This document shows positions 50,757 through 61,849 of a stretch of DNA of 64,000 nucleotides, one piece after another; the first letter of the stretch is position 1, and each line of letters starts with the position of its first letter. The position numbers were made by a program, and so were the translations under genes. The stretch is from Takifugu bimaculatus (Eukaryota; Chordata; Actinopteri; Tetraodontiformes; Tetraodontidae): NCBI GenBank assembly GCA_004026145.2, contig CP034996.1, forward strand, positions 9,113,891 to 9,177,890. The letters run 5' to 3'. Below the pieces are notes generated by a model. That model was not told the DNA's origin, did not search any database, and was given only the letters and a program-made list of their open reading frames with translations.

Positions 50757-53220
50757 ATGGAAGCCTCATCCACCAACAATAACATATTTAACACTATAGA
50801 GGTAGTATCTGTTCCATGGTTAAAAGTTCACCAAGCACAGAGCAGGGGAGCGATCAATCACCATAATCTTATTAAAATTAATACCAAAGCACAAATAGAA
50901 GAAACTAAGAGCACAATTAAATGTGGACTGTTGAATATTAGATCTATTTTGTGTAAATCCCTGTTAGTGGATCATCACATTAATTTATTCTGTCTTACTG
51001 AGACCTGGCTTTAGTAGTAGGAGGAGTATTTTAGCTTAAAAGAATCTACTCCTCCTACCCATCTTAACTATAATATTCCTCTTGTTACTGGTTGACGAGG
51101 GGGAGTGGCAGCAATCACTCCAAGTTATTAGTTAATCCTAGACTCAAACATGGCTCCAGTTCAGTTGAAAGCTTGACTCTTGGCATCACCCATCTGAACC
51201 GGAGGACAGAAAAGCCACTTTTGTTTGTAGTTGTATATCGTCCCCCTGCTGGGCTACATTCAGAGTTCCTGTCTGAGTTCTCTGACTTCTTATCTGATCT
51301 TGAATAACCATGTAGATGTTGTAAATGACAGATTTTGGCCGGCTCCACATGAAGGCATGGACGAGTGGACTGCAGTTGGACTGTGTGTTTGCTTAAAATG
51401 ACATCCAAAAAGCAAATAGAATCCTGGATTGTGCTATCAACATATTCCTCTGCTGTTTGGATAACTTTCTTTTTTCTGCTAAGCTCAATATGCCCAAGAA
51501 AAAGGGACACTCTAACCTTTTATCCAGCCAGATGGAGTCGGCACATGTTAGTTACAAAGGTACTGGACTATGGCCATCTCTGCTAGCTGGGCCAACACCA
51601 CTGCTACCTAGGCCTGTGTGGCAGAGCAGATTGTCCATCACTTAAACAGCAGTTCCCCCTCCCTCCATGCCATGGAGTTTCGTTTCAGATCCAACCATTC
51701 CACCGAAATGGCTATGTGCCTCTTTGTTGAGAAAAGAAAACTTTCTCTCGATAAGGGTGGAATTGTAGAGTTGGTGTTCTTAGATCTTAGGAAAGCTTTC
51801 AACACAGTAAATCACTCTGTTCTTCTTAACAAGCTCTCAAACTTTACCCACAACGCGGTGAACTGGATTGAATCATATCTGCATGATCGAACACAGTCTG
51901 TATTAGTTAACAACTACAGATCTGACTTTCTTAGGCTAACTTCTGCAGGCCCCCAGGGATCAATACCAGGCCCTCTCCTATTTAGTCTTTACATCAATGA
52001 TTTGCCCATTGTTTGTCCTGAAGCTGAATGCTTAATTTATGCAGACGACACAGTTTTCTTTGTTTATGGTTGCTCCAAAAACACTCTTGCAGTTACACTC
52101 TCCAAAACAATGTCATTTGTCACAACTTGGCTGCAGGAGTGCTGTCCACAGCTAAACATTTCTAAAACTGTAGTCATGTATTTTAGTAAAACCAAATAGA
52201 GTTTCATCTGACCCTGACATACACTTTAATGGATAAAAAATAGTGTCAGCCAATATAAATATCTAGGACTAATAATAGATTCACAGCTTTCCTTTAAAGC
52301 CCATATTGACAAATTATGTAAAAATATCAAGTTGAATCTTATAAATTTTAATGCAATTCGAAATGAAATGTCAACCGAAGTCACAACAATGTACTTTCAT
52401 TCTATGATTCTTAGTCACTTCATCTATTGCCTAACTAGTTGGTCATAGGCTGATCAGAGTGTAAGAAAATTTGGTAGTTTTGTACAAGCAAGCAATTAAG
52501 GTTATGGATAAGAAACCTAGGCACTATCATCACTGTACAATTTTTAAAAAATACAGTCTTTTGAACTGGGACAGTCTTTGCACTTACAGATTGCAGATTA
52601 TTTTCTTTGCAGATTTAAATTTGATTTATATAGTACTGCATCATTTGGCTCTAGATCTTCTGGCAGAGTTCATCAGCCAAAGAAAGATCTCTGATTGTGT
52701 CAGAGGTGACTGTTTCATGTGCAGGAGCACTTTCAGAAAGTCAGCTTGGTCAGTGAGGAGCGCTAGTGAGTGGAACTCAGTACCTGAGCAGGTTAAACTG
52801 CTCACAACATACAAGGCCTTCACCAAAAAATTGAAAATGTGGCTTATCATCAACAATATCTGCCAACACTGATATACAGGCCTGTTGCAATATTTTGAAA
52901 TTGTGATAAAGCAATATTTCTTGATGTCTTAATTGTATAGTGAGTGTTTGAATTTGTATCTTGTATTGTGTTGTGTGGGTATTGTATGTGCTCCCTTTGT
53001 CAGTTTGTTGTGAGTATGTCGTTTCTTGTATTGGTGCCGCGTTGGGTGTCTAACCATGTTTTCCCCTTGTAAATGTAGTTTACGTATTGCCTTTAACATC
53101 ATGGCCAGGGGACTGTAGATGAAAACTAGCCTTCTGGCTAATTGTTATTTTCTTAATCATGTGAAATCATGTGTTTTATGAAATTGTACTGTCCCCTTTT
53201 AAATAAACAAAGATCAAGAT
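50757..53220 (+). mobile_element. Degenerate non-LTR retrotransposon (LINE) with RT
   Basis: Endonuclease pieces lie at about 50930-51012 (GLLNIRSILCK, FCLTETWL) and 51180-51305 (VVVYRPPAGLHSEF). A reverse transcriptase segment is open at 51618-52199 with FLDLRKAFNTVNHSVLLNKL, AGPQGS, GPLLFSLYINDLP and the catalytic YADDT. C-terminal RT-downstream sequence continues at 52471-52872, and a 3' end of AAATAAACAAAGATCAAGAT lies near 53220. Frames are broken by stops and shifts, so it is not functional. The motifs fit the jockey/CR1/L2 group. Confidence 0.8.
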
Positions 53221-53745
53221 CAGGACAGCTTGAGAAATGGCTTCATCTCAATACTTGAGTCAGTTGGTTTGTTTCAACAGTTAAATCAACCAACTCATAG
53301 CTTCAACCACACCCTTGATCTAGTTCTGACTTATGGTGTTGAGGTAGAACATGTGTCAGTGTTCCCTCAGAACCCACTCCTGTCAGATCATTCTTTGATC
53401 ACTTTTACATTTATGATTAAGGATTCTTCTATGTTCAGAACACAGTCTTACTATAGCAGATGTCTTTCAGATAATGCTGTAGCTGTTTAAGGAAGTGATC
53501 CCTGTGCTGATCCCAGGACCACCGTGTGCTTCTCCAGGGATCAATCATTATAATCTTAGCCCTGCAGAGTTCAACTCTGTTGCTGAAGGTGCCGCAGCCT
53601 CACTGAGAATCACGCCTGATTCTGTTGCCCCCCTGAAAAAGAAAATAGTAATTCAGAGGAGGTGTGCTCCCTGGTATAAGGACCCTCAAGCAGAAAGGCT
53701 AGAAAGGAAATGGCATTCTTGTAAAAGACCATTAATACCAATTTG
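53221..53745 (+). mobile_element. Second LINE fragment (endonuclease C-terminal part)
   Basis: The frame contains LNQPTHSFNHTLDLVL and PLLSDHSLITFTF, typical of the end of the LINE endonuclease domain, followed by a broken continuation with CAPWYKDPQAERLERKW. This part belongs upstream of an RT domain, yet it lies downstream of the RT of the previous element, so it is a separate or rearranged piece. Confidence 0.65.
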
Positions 53746-53784
53746 ACATCAGGTATTCTTGGTTTCCTTAAGTGGCTCAGAATC

Positions 53785-53856
53785 TCCTCGTTAGTATAGT
53801 GGTGAGTATCCCCGCCTGTCACGCGGGAGACCGGGGTTCGATTCCCCGACGGGGAG
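53785..53856 (+). tRNA. tRNA-Asp (GTC)
   Basis: The 72-nt sequence folds into a full cloverleaf. Acceptor TCCTCGT pairs with ACGGGGA plus discriminator G, the D arm contains TAGTATAGTGG, the anticodon loop CTGTCAC carries GTC, and the T arm has GGTTCGATTCC. A T run at about 53861-53867 can end RNA polymerase III transcription. No mismatch disrupts a stem, so it looks functional. The CCA end is not encoded, as expected in eukaryotes. Confidence 0.96.
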
Positions 53857-53867
53857 TGAATTTTTTT

Positions 53868-54977
53868 ATTTTCCCCCTGCTCTCTCTAAAAAGAATACCT
53901 TTATTGGGACCATGTTCTCTGTTTTCATCAGCTCCACTACTAAAGGATTGTTAAAAGGATTTTAAAGGATAGTTCATGCACAGTTATATAATTCTGACAA
54001 CAGGTTATGTCGCCACATAACGGTACATTCCGCTAAAATAACCGTCAAAATATCATCTCATATCAGATGACTGCGTGCTGTAAAGCACTAAGAACAGCGG
54101 CCAGAGCAGTGGTAAATCAGCAGCAGTTGTTGACACTACGCTTAACAGATGAACTACAGTTGTGTGGCAGCATGGAGTTCGTGCCATGCCCACCTTAATT
54201 GTTGGTGTTCCAACCTTGCGCTGTCCTGCGTCGCCCCTGTCTACCTCTGAGAGGTATCAATGTGTGTGTGAGTGAACTGCACCTCTAGGATTAGGATCCA
54301 TTTTATTTGATTTAATGTTTTGTTTGTGGGGAATTTGGGGTTGACTCGTGATGTTTCATTATTTACTGTGTGGGTTACTTTGCATGTCCTTTCGGTTTGA
54401 CTAAGTGAGTTCTCTGTTGTATGGGTTACTTGCATGTTTATTCGGGTTTGATTAATTGTTTTATTTGTGTGCCGTGTGGGTTATTTTTGTATGTTTATTT
54501 GAGTTTCATTAATTCGTAATTGGTTAATGTGGATCCCACCCTGTGTGGTGTGGGTGTTTTTAGGATAAATATTGTAAATTTGAATTTAATATCTGTACGT
54601 TTGAGTGTGTGTGAATGGGTGCGTGTATGTATTTTAGTGATTATTGTTGGAAGATATTTGGAAATAAAAGCATTAATCTTGTACATTGGACCAGTCTCTT
54701 CCCCTCACTAGTAAGGACTTTGATGATCATTCTCGTTGTTGGGGCAAGGATCATTGATGTGTAGGGAGTCGTACCGACTCTTAGGGGAAATTTAAATTGG
54801 AAGTATAATATATATACTTAGCCCCTTCGGGGGTGCGCCACAGTTGGGACAAAGGACTTAATACAGGTTTCCACATCCTTTCCCCTCCTGGAAGAAGGAT
54901 TTTCCTTTTGATACCACTTGGAATCTCGGCATCTCACCAAATGGGTACGCGTTGGAAGGTGTAACTTGCTGGAAGAA
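53868..54977. other. Intergenic DNA with no recognised gene
   Basis: Low-information sequence apart from the minisatellite at 54368-54525. A short palindrome-like GGGAGTCGTACCGACTC motif is near 54766. No coding exon or RNA gene is supported. Confidence 0.5.
54368..54525. repeat. Degenerate ~53-bp triplicate
   Basis: Three diverged units start GTGTGGGTTAC (54368), GTATGGGTTAC (54419) and GTGTGGGTTAT (54474), each followed by a related CATGT(T/C)(C/T)(T/A)TT and GGTTTGA-like core. Unit lengths are about 51-55 bp. Confidence 0.55.
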
Positions 54978-54988
54978 GTTGAAAACAT

Positions 54989-55816
54989 CCATCCATCCAT
55001 CCATCCATCCTCTACCGCTTATCCGGGGTCGGGTTGCGGGGGCAGCAGCCTTAGGAGAGAAGCCCAGACTTCCCTCTCCCCAGCTACCTCCTCCAGCTCA
55101 TCCGGAGGGATCCCCAGGCGTTCCCAGGCCAGTCGGGAGACATAGTCTCTCCAACGTGTCCTGGGTCTCCCCGGGGGTCTCCTACCGGAGGGACATGCCC
55201 TGAACACCTCACCAGGGAGGCGTCCAGGGGGCATCCTGACTAGATGCCCAAGCCACCCCATCTGGCTCCTCTCAAGAAAGAGCAGCGACTCTACTCCGAG
55301 CTCCTCCCGGATGGCAGAGCTTCTCACCCTATCTCTAAGGGAGAGCCCAGCCACCCTACGGAGGAAGCTCATTTCAGCCGCTTGTACCCGTGATCTTGTT
55401 CTTTCGGTCATTACCCAAAGCTCATGACCATAGGTGAGGGTAGGAACGAAGATCGACCGGTAAATCGAGAGCTTCGCCTTTCGGCTCAGCTCTCTCTTCA
55501 CCACAACGGACCGGTGCAGAGTCCGCATTACTGCGGATGCCACACCGATCCGCCTGTCGATCTCCCGCTCCATTCTTCCCTCACTCGTGAACAAGACCCC
55601 GAGGTACTTAAACTCCTCCACTTGGGGCAGGATCTCCTCCTTTACCCGGAGAAGGCACTCCACCTTTTTCCGGTCGAGAACCATGGCCTCGGATTTGGAG
55701 GTGCTGATTCTCATCCCAGCCGCTTCACATGCGGCGGCGAACCGATCCAGTGATAGTTGGAGGTCACGGGCCGATGACGCCAACAGGACCACATCATCCG
55801 CAAAAAGCAGAGACCC
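54989..55816 (-). mobile_element. 5'-truncated Rex3-like RTE retrotransposon with target duplication
   Basis: On the - strand the element starts inside the reverse transcriptase at the catalytic FADD motif (about 55790-55801). It reads openly for about 260 aa (FKYLGVLFTSEGRMEREIDR, LTYGHELWVMTERTRSRVQA, GWLGHLVRMPPGRLPGE) and ends in a (GGAT)n tail at the low-coordinate side. GATG-type tails are characteristic of the fish RTE element Rex3. An 11-bp direct repeat, GTTGAAAACAT, flanks it at 54978-54988 and 55817-55827, so it is one complete insertion event. It lacks most of the RT and the endonuclease and cannot move by itself. Confidence 0.85.
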
Positions 55817-55850
55817 GTTGAAAACATATCTAAGTTGAAAACATATCTAA

Positions 55851-57292
55851 GTAAACTATTTTAGAGGAAAATGTGGTTAGTGTAATGTTCTTGCTTATTA
55901 ATATAACTCGGTGAGGAATATTTGTAGCAGCTAGCTAGAAGCTTCCGCATGTCACCATAATCTATCCAACGGTTTTATTCTGCCACCTACCAGTGACACA
56001 TATGTTAGTCGCTACAAACGCAAACGAGACATTCAGCCTTGACCGATTTATATTAAAGACAACAGTTTAACTGTTCAACAAACTCAAAAACAGAACAGAC
56101 TGTTTATAGACATTTAAATGTATCTGGTTGTTTACATAGATAAAATTACAGCTGATAATCGGTGGTTCACATTTCTATAAACATTCCATGAAATGAAGTT
56201 TCAGACATGGCTTTGGACCACAGAACAGACAATTTATTATCTGTCTTACCTCGGATGTTGTTGCTGTCATAAAGTAAACTGAATAATCTGTATTATTTTG
56301 TACACAGCCTGGCTTTAACAGAGCCAGTGGTTCATAGAACAGCTCTTTGATAAACAGGGATGAAGAGAATTGTGTTTGCTTTTTTCTATATGTTTCTGTT
56401 ACAGTTAGTTTAGAAGTTAGGGATAGTATAATCTTTAGCAAGAGTAAAAATGATAAAGTCAGTTGACCCCTCCTAGCAAGTGTAGTAAAGAAAAGTAGTC
56501 AGTTGACCCTCCCTTGACATGACTGTTGTTTAGATAATTGTAATCAGGAGAGACAGTCGGACTGGAAGTGTTAAACAGCCATCGTAAAACCGGACAGCAT
56601 AGTTTAGTGGTAAGTTCCTCTGCAAGAAGAATGTGAACTTTGATCTGGCTGTCTGGGAAACAACGGAGAACAAGAACTGTCAGCATCCAACGGAACTGGA
56701 AGAAGACGAGGTCATCCAATCAGAAGACAACATCGGACTGGTTTAGCATCAATAATTTGCCTGTGTTTCTATAAAGGACTGGGTCAAGGCATAGTTAGGT
56801 TGTCAGACTTCATGCCCTGACATTTGACTGTTGTTGTAGGGTTATGAACTGGCCCAGAGCTCCTTAATATTTGTCTCTTGAATTGGTTCTATTTGCTAAA
56901 TACATTTTGAAATTGGCATTTTCTTCTTGAAGTCTTCATTTAGAGAACACGCGGATCGGCAGTGACACGTGAGAATATTGCGATCCAACAGGGATTATAG
57001 AATAATATTCTATATGGAATGGAACAAACTGAGAGGACCATCTTTCCTCCCAAATAAATGCCACATATGCGGTCATTAAAATAATTTGAATTGAGCTGTA
57101 ACTGGTGATCTGTCCAAGGTGTCTCTAACCTGGTGAGTGCTCCAACTGCCACCTTGGTTAGAAATAAGCTGCTCTTAGTAGAAAATGATGGAAATAATAA
57201 CTGCATGGTTATGAATGTAGCTGCCTTTAATTTGTTTGTTATTTTTTGTATCAATGCAACAACACAATATCTTCCATTTGAGGTGTCATTGG
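55851..57292. other. Intergenic DNA with an LTR-like promoter fragment
   Basis: No coding exon is supported. Between 56450 and 56950 a CCAAT box (about 56715), a TATAAAGG box (about 56772) and a directly repeated AGTCAGTTGACCC motif (56459 and 56499) occur together, as in a retroviral or retrotransposon U3 region. Ends and target duplication could not be defined. Confidence 0.35.
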
Positions 57293-57298
57293 TTTATT
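57293..57298 (-). terminator. Polyadenylation signal of the TIM-like gene
   Basis: TTTATT on + reads AATAAA on -, 54 bases after the stop codon at 57352. Confidence 0.6.
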
Positions 57299-57351
57299 GA
57301 ATTGAGTTTTCTTCAAATTAAATATTTTGCTTGACATTCTTCTTGTCTGCC

Positions 57352-59458
57352 TCAGTCCAGAGTGTAGATGTTCTCTTGGACAGGCCTCCTCATCCTGATC
57401 TCATAGATGATGTGAGGGGGTTCTTCAGAGGACAAACTGTTGAGAAAATATTGAAACAGATGATGACAAATGTGTCATAATGTTCACATTATCCCCTGTG
57501 ACCACTGTGGTATCATGCCACGGTCAGTTTATGTTTTGTTTAGAACTTCCAGTCTCCTTTTCTGGTCTGGGACTGTGCTTGAGCAACTCGTGTTGCTAGA
57601 CCTTCCCACAATGATCTGGCACTACATCAGAAATGATGGCACTCACCAGCTGCTCTTAAGGACTCTGCGTATCCCACCTGAAGAACAAAAAATATACCAT
57701 TAACCATTAACAACATGTATCAGAGCCCAAATAAATCCACATACACCTCAAACAGCAAATGTTATGACGTACGCTTGAGTGCCAGAAGAAGAACTACTAC
57801 GGCCAACAGCAGCAACAAGGTGAGGGAGAGGGAGAGGATGGGGACGTTGATCTGAAAAGAGAGGGAGGGTAGAGAGTCCTCTACCTGGCATGGACAGAGA
57901 GAGACGTCACAGGTCAGTGACCTGGAGGTCAGTGATCCATACTGAGGATGGATTGTAGTGACTCACAGAGATAACATCAGAGCGTAGCAGGGTGGAGTTT
58001 TTGAGAAGGTCCAAGTGAGATGACAACAGGGATCTCCAATTCACTACCACAAAAAACAAGCAACACACACCGAATCAGATGGACCAGTCAGGACAGCAGG
58101 TTTACAAATTAGGATCACCCACAGAGGAGCAAGGTTCTGTAAGAGGGCCCAGCTTGCAAACTGGTGGAACCAGAAGCGAGTTCTTGTAGCCTATAACAGA
58201 GTCTCACCTGTGGAGGTCGACGGCTCTGTGACTGTGCTGGGGGGAGTTGTTGGAGTTGAAACAGTGATCGGAGCTGTAACAAAAGTACACTATCGATGAC
58301 AAATCGTCAACCAGCACAGGATTAACATTTTCAAATGTTGTTGCCCTTTTGGACTGAAACAAGAATATATTTAGCTTTGAAATACTTTTTATTCCTATGT
58401 TTATTATTGTTTCTTGTGCTATGGGCAGTCCCCGCTGCAGCCCCAACTTCTTCCTGAAGCAAACAACAACTGCAGATCTCCTACGTACCCTCACACCGGA
58501 GGTTCTCAATCCTTTGACGCTATATTTTAAAGATTCACTCACCTTTGACCACTCTCAAGTTCATGATCACCTTCTTGTCATTGAAGACCCCATCGATGTC
58601 CACCCTGCAGCAGTACAGACCACTGTCTGTCCGCCTCACATTTACGATATCCAGATCCATCTGGCCATCCAGGATATCCCCCGTTAGCCGGTACCGGTCT
58701 GCCACCTGCAGGACCAGAGTCATCATTTAGGGTCAGAATTTAATGTTCTTGTATCTTGTAATGTTCTACAGTTCATATGCAGTCATCAAGCTGCCAACCG
58801 GGATGGCTGGTTTAATGGGGAATGCCCCGATATTCTGCTGACCTTAGAGATAACGCCTTGCTCGTCTGTCTGAGCCAAGATGTTGTTGCACCAGAAAGTA
58901 CCACAGGTCCGACCCCAGCAGGCCCGACTCAGACCGAAACGTTTCACAGAATACTGACATGAAAGAGAGGCCACGCCACCTTCTACCACTTTAAAACAGC
59001 AAACAGACACCAAATGTCCCCCTGCAGCACAGAGACACCACTGAAAAATCCAGATAATCTTGAGGTTTGCACCAATTTAACATTTGCTTGGCATGCAAGA
59101 AATTATTATTGTTAAAAGAAATGAATATAGGGTTTTAAATATAATTAATCAATACTTGCAGACATGAGACTCTTCTCTGCCAATTGCAACAGAAAATCCA
59201 GTAATATTTATTTAACCAATGAAACTGAAAATCATTCTGAGAAGATTAACGTCTGAGACGTCAGCATTGATGCCGAGCAGCAGTCGCACTGACCGATGAT
59301 GCGTTCTGTGAGGCTGCTGCGTTCTTTTGTCAGTCGCGTCTGCTGTGATGTCAGAGGTCTGCTGTGATGTCAGTCGCTTGTGTCTCACCTGACAGGACGA
59401 AGAGGGCGACAATGGCGGTCTGAAGCGTTGCGTGGCGCTGAGGCAGGATGATGGCCAT
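57352..59458 (-). CDS. TIM/HAVCR-family Ig-mucin receptor
   Basis: Eight exons in transcript order: 59458-59389, 59021-58843, 58705-58543, 58273-58208, 58043-57967, 57851-57773, 57677-57647, 57436-57352 (249 aa). It opens with a signal peptide (TAIVALFVLSG core). One IgV domain follows, with the six cysteines of the TIM family: one in SLSCQYS, three in RACWGRTCGTFWC, two in LYCCRV. The metal/phosphatidylserine loop reads GVFNDKK where mammals have WFND. Then come a short Ser/Thr/Pro mucin-like stalk (STPTTPPSTVTEPSTST), a membrane segment (ILSLSLTLLLLLAVVVLLLA) and a short tail with HIIYEIR and ENIYTLD. The tail ends like mammalian TIM-1 (DNIYIE...), with candidate tyrosine phosphorylation sites but no full ITIM. 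TIM proteins are surface receptors for phosphatidylserine on immune cells. I cannot tell havcr1 from timd4. An in-frame ATG lies upstream at 59596. Confidence 0.85.
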
Positions 59459-60329
59459 CCCGTAACTGTGTATCTCTCCTCTTTGTTCAGCTGAGCAACG
59501 ACACTGTGAGGGAACTCTGTGTTTGAGTGTTGGGGACACACACAGGCTGTCACTGTGTGTGTTTGTGTGTGACATAGCCATGAAGTCTCCATTCATTCTG
59601 CAGCGCCGCTAAGGGCTGAATATATTTTTCTCTTTCAACGCACCAATCTAGTTAGGCTGATTATTAATGTTACTTCAGTAAATAACCGTACATACGCAGG
59701 CTATGTTATAATGCAAAGTTCTGTTTTCTGTTTATGTTGCATTTATGTAGTCTTTACTCTCCTCCCTATATCTTTGTCGTCTAGGCAGGTGTGGATTTGT
59801 GAGACAAATGTGTTTGCATGGTTTAAAGTTGTGCAGAGTGAGTCCAAATTTGAACATTTAGTTGAACTTTATTTAAATATTATCTGTTACAATCAAGCTT
59901 GGAAAGACAGAGCCAGCCCCTTTAGCAGGCAACAGGACTGATCAGCCTCCTCATTAAGACAAATCAAAATCACTTAATCATTTAGTACACCTGTACCTAA
60001 GACTTCCAAAAAGTCAGCCATCCGCAGCGCTTATTTAAAAAGCCCCTAAGATCTGAGTAACCAAGTGGAATGTGTGGGCTGCTTAATGAAGACATTAAAA
60101 ACAAACAAAAGATTTTTTAAATCTATAATGACGCCAAATGGTGACGCTAAAATCAAATCAAATGTATTTTGTACAAGTTAAAAGATGCAGACGCTGGATT
60201 TTGGACCAACTTCAGTTGGGAAAGCAGCGTCTGGAGAAAGTTAAAATCAAGTAGATTAAGGTAATATAGACGAGCAATGATTTGAATCTCAGAGTATTAT
60301 TCAGGGAATGAATTCTACAGGATGGAAGC
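59459..60329. other. Gap between the TIM-like gene and the unrecognised - strand gene
   Basis: No exon is supported. AT-rich sequence with a short AAATCAAATCAAATGTATTT motif near 60150, common at the ends of fish interspersed repeats. Confidence 0.5.
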
Positions 60330-61849
60330 CTAGTTTTCTTCTTCTCCGTTTTCTTCTTCTGCTTCGGTATTTGCGCCTCGCCCCCTTTCCTCCACACCCT
60401 GATCAGGTTCCTCCCGAGCTTCTTGGTATTCAGGCCAGAACTGCTGAACAATCCTCAGAGCTGAGGGACGGTCAAAAACCTCAGGTTCAATTTTACAACT
60501 GTCCGGGCTGCTGATGGTGAGGCTGTCTCTTAATTTTTCACTGTCAAAGGTCAACACCTAAAAAGAGCAGCAGCAGAAGCAACAGCAGCAACAGCAATGA
60601 GAAATTAGATTGAAACTGATGATTGATGGTCAAAAATAAAATGCTAGTAAAAAGTACAATCCTGAAATTACTGAGACAACACATTTAATTTAATACAGCG
60701 CAAGTGGATTGGTTTTAGAACTGGTCTGGGGTGTGTGTCTGCGTGTGTGTATGTGCGTGTCTGTGTGTGTGTTGTCTTGTAAATTTTAGAGAGACAAAAA
60801 TTCTGAGGAAAAAAGAATAAGATGTCCCCAGATAAATGACCAGTTTACATGTGGATAACCAGCTACAGCTCAGAAAAGCATGCTCACTCAGGTTTTACCT
60901 CATCGCCCACATGGAACGCGAGGGTGACGTTATCCCAAACAAAATACTGAGGGAACCATTTCCAAGGTTCTGCTGTCATCTTGTTTTCAATATCGTCCCT
61001 CATCAAGCAGTACCTGGCCATAAATATATGAGTCATACCCAGACACCACCAACACCATCCTCACCCTCCGTCACCCATTTTTTTTGTTATAAACTAGTTA
61101 ATTGGGTTTACACTTACAGTAGATAGGGGCACTGACCTATGAGTGTCACACATGGCTTCAGCCTTCCAGATCATGTGATCCGTCTCCTTGTACCCGCAGA
61201 CAGAACTCGTGTCATCAGTCAGCAAAGTCAGAAAATTTCCTATTGAGTTTTGGGCTATGGACCAACACAGCATACATGATCTCCTTTTTGTACAGGGTGG
61301 TCTTGTATACCTTCATGACAGGCTTTACACCATCGCAAAACTGAGGACGATAAAGGACATTTATATGGCAAATGTGTTGACCAGCTCATCAGGACATAGC
61401 ACAGTATTACCATTTTGACACAATGTGCTTTTTAGCTGACAACAAATCAAAGAAAGCCGCTTGGAACGTTTCCTCTACCTGCTCTCTGTAAGCATCCAGC
61501 ACTTCTCTGAGTGTGAAGCTGAAGCAGAATGAGCCCAGTCTGGAAGTCTCACTGAAGGCTGCAGAGGTGGCAAACTGTGCCAAAAACTTTGGCTGCATTT
61601 GGCGTTGTTCCTCTGTGCGTTCTGGGTAGGTTCCTCCAGCATCCTGTTCTCAGCAGACTGGATGTCATCAGGTGTCACCACCATTTTTAAAAATAAATTG
61701 CAGGAATAAATAATCTCAGTCTCCGCAAACAGCTGAATGCTGTCAAAACCATCAACCACTCCCATTTCTCCCACTACATACTTAGTTTCATTCCTGGAAA
61801 ACCGAAACTTCTGCGTGCGGCTTCTTAGGTAGCTGACCGCTGGCCGCAA
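60330..61849 (-). pseudogene. Unrecognised intron-containing gene with broken reading frame
   Basis: Four exon-like blocks have splice borders: 61849-61411, 61340-61137, 61013-60899, 60557-60330. The last two join in frame and end in TAG after an acidic tail (EEENGEEEN). Block 1 encodes QKFRFSRNETKYVVGEMG and TLREVLDAYREQVEETFQ in two different frames that switch near 61630. Block 2 encodes VMKVYKTTLYKKEIMYAV, then GYKETDHMIWKAEAMCDT in another frame; the switch is near 61255-61280, and the first of these frames hits TGA. Block 3 encodes WKWFPQYFVWDNVTLAFHVG. I recognise no family. Introns show it is not a processed copy. Either the gene is decaying or the assembly has single-base errors near homopolymers. 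A possible start exon (ATG at 62077, MAEVVCQN) does not join in phase. Confidence 0.45.

Noticed and set aside
53772..53954. 60-codon open frame at 53.8 kb
   Set aside because: It runs through the tRNA-Asp gene and its T-rich flank; not a protein gene.
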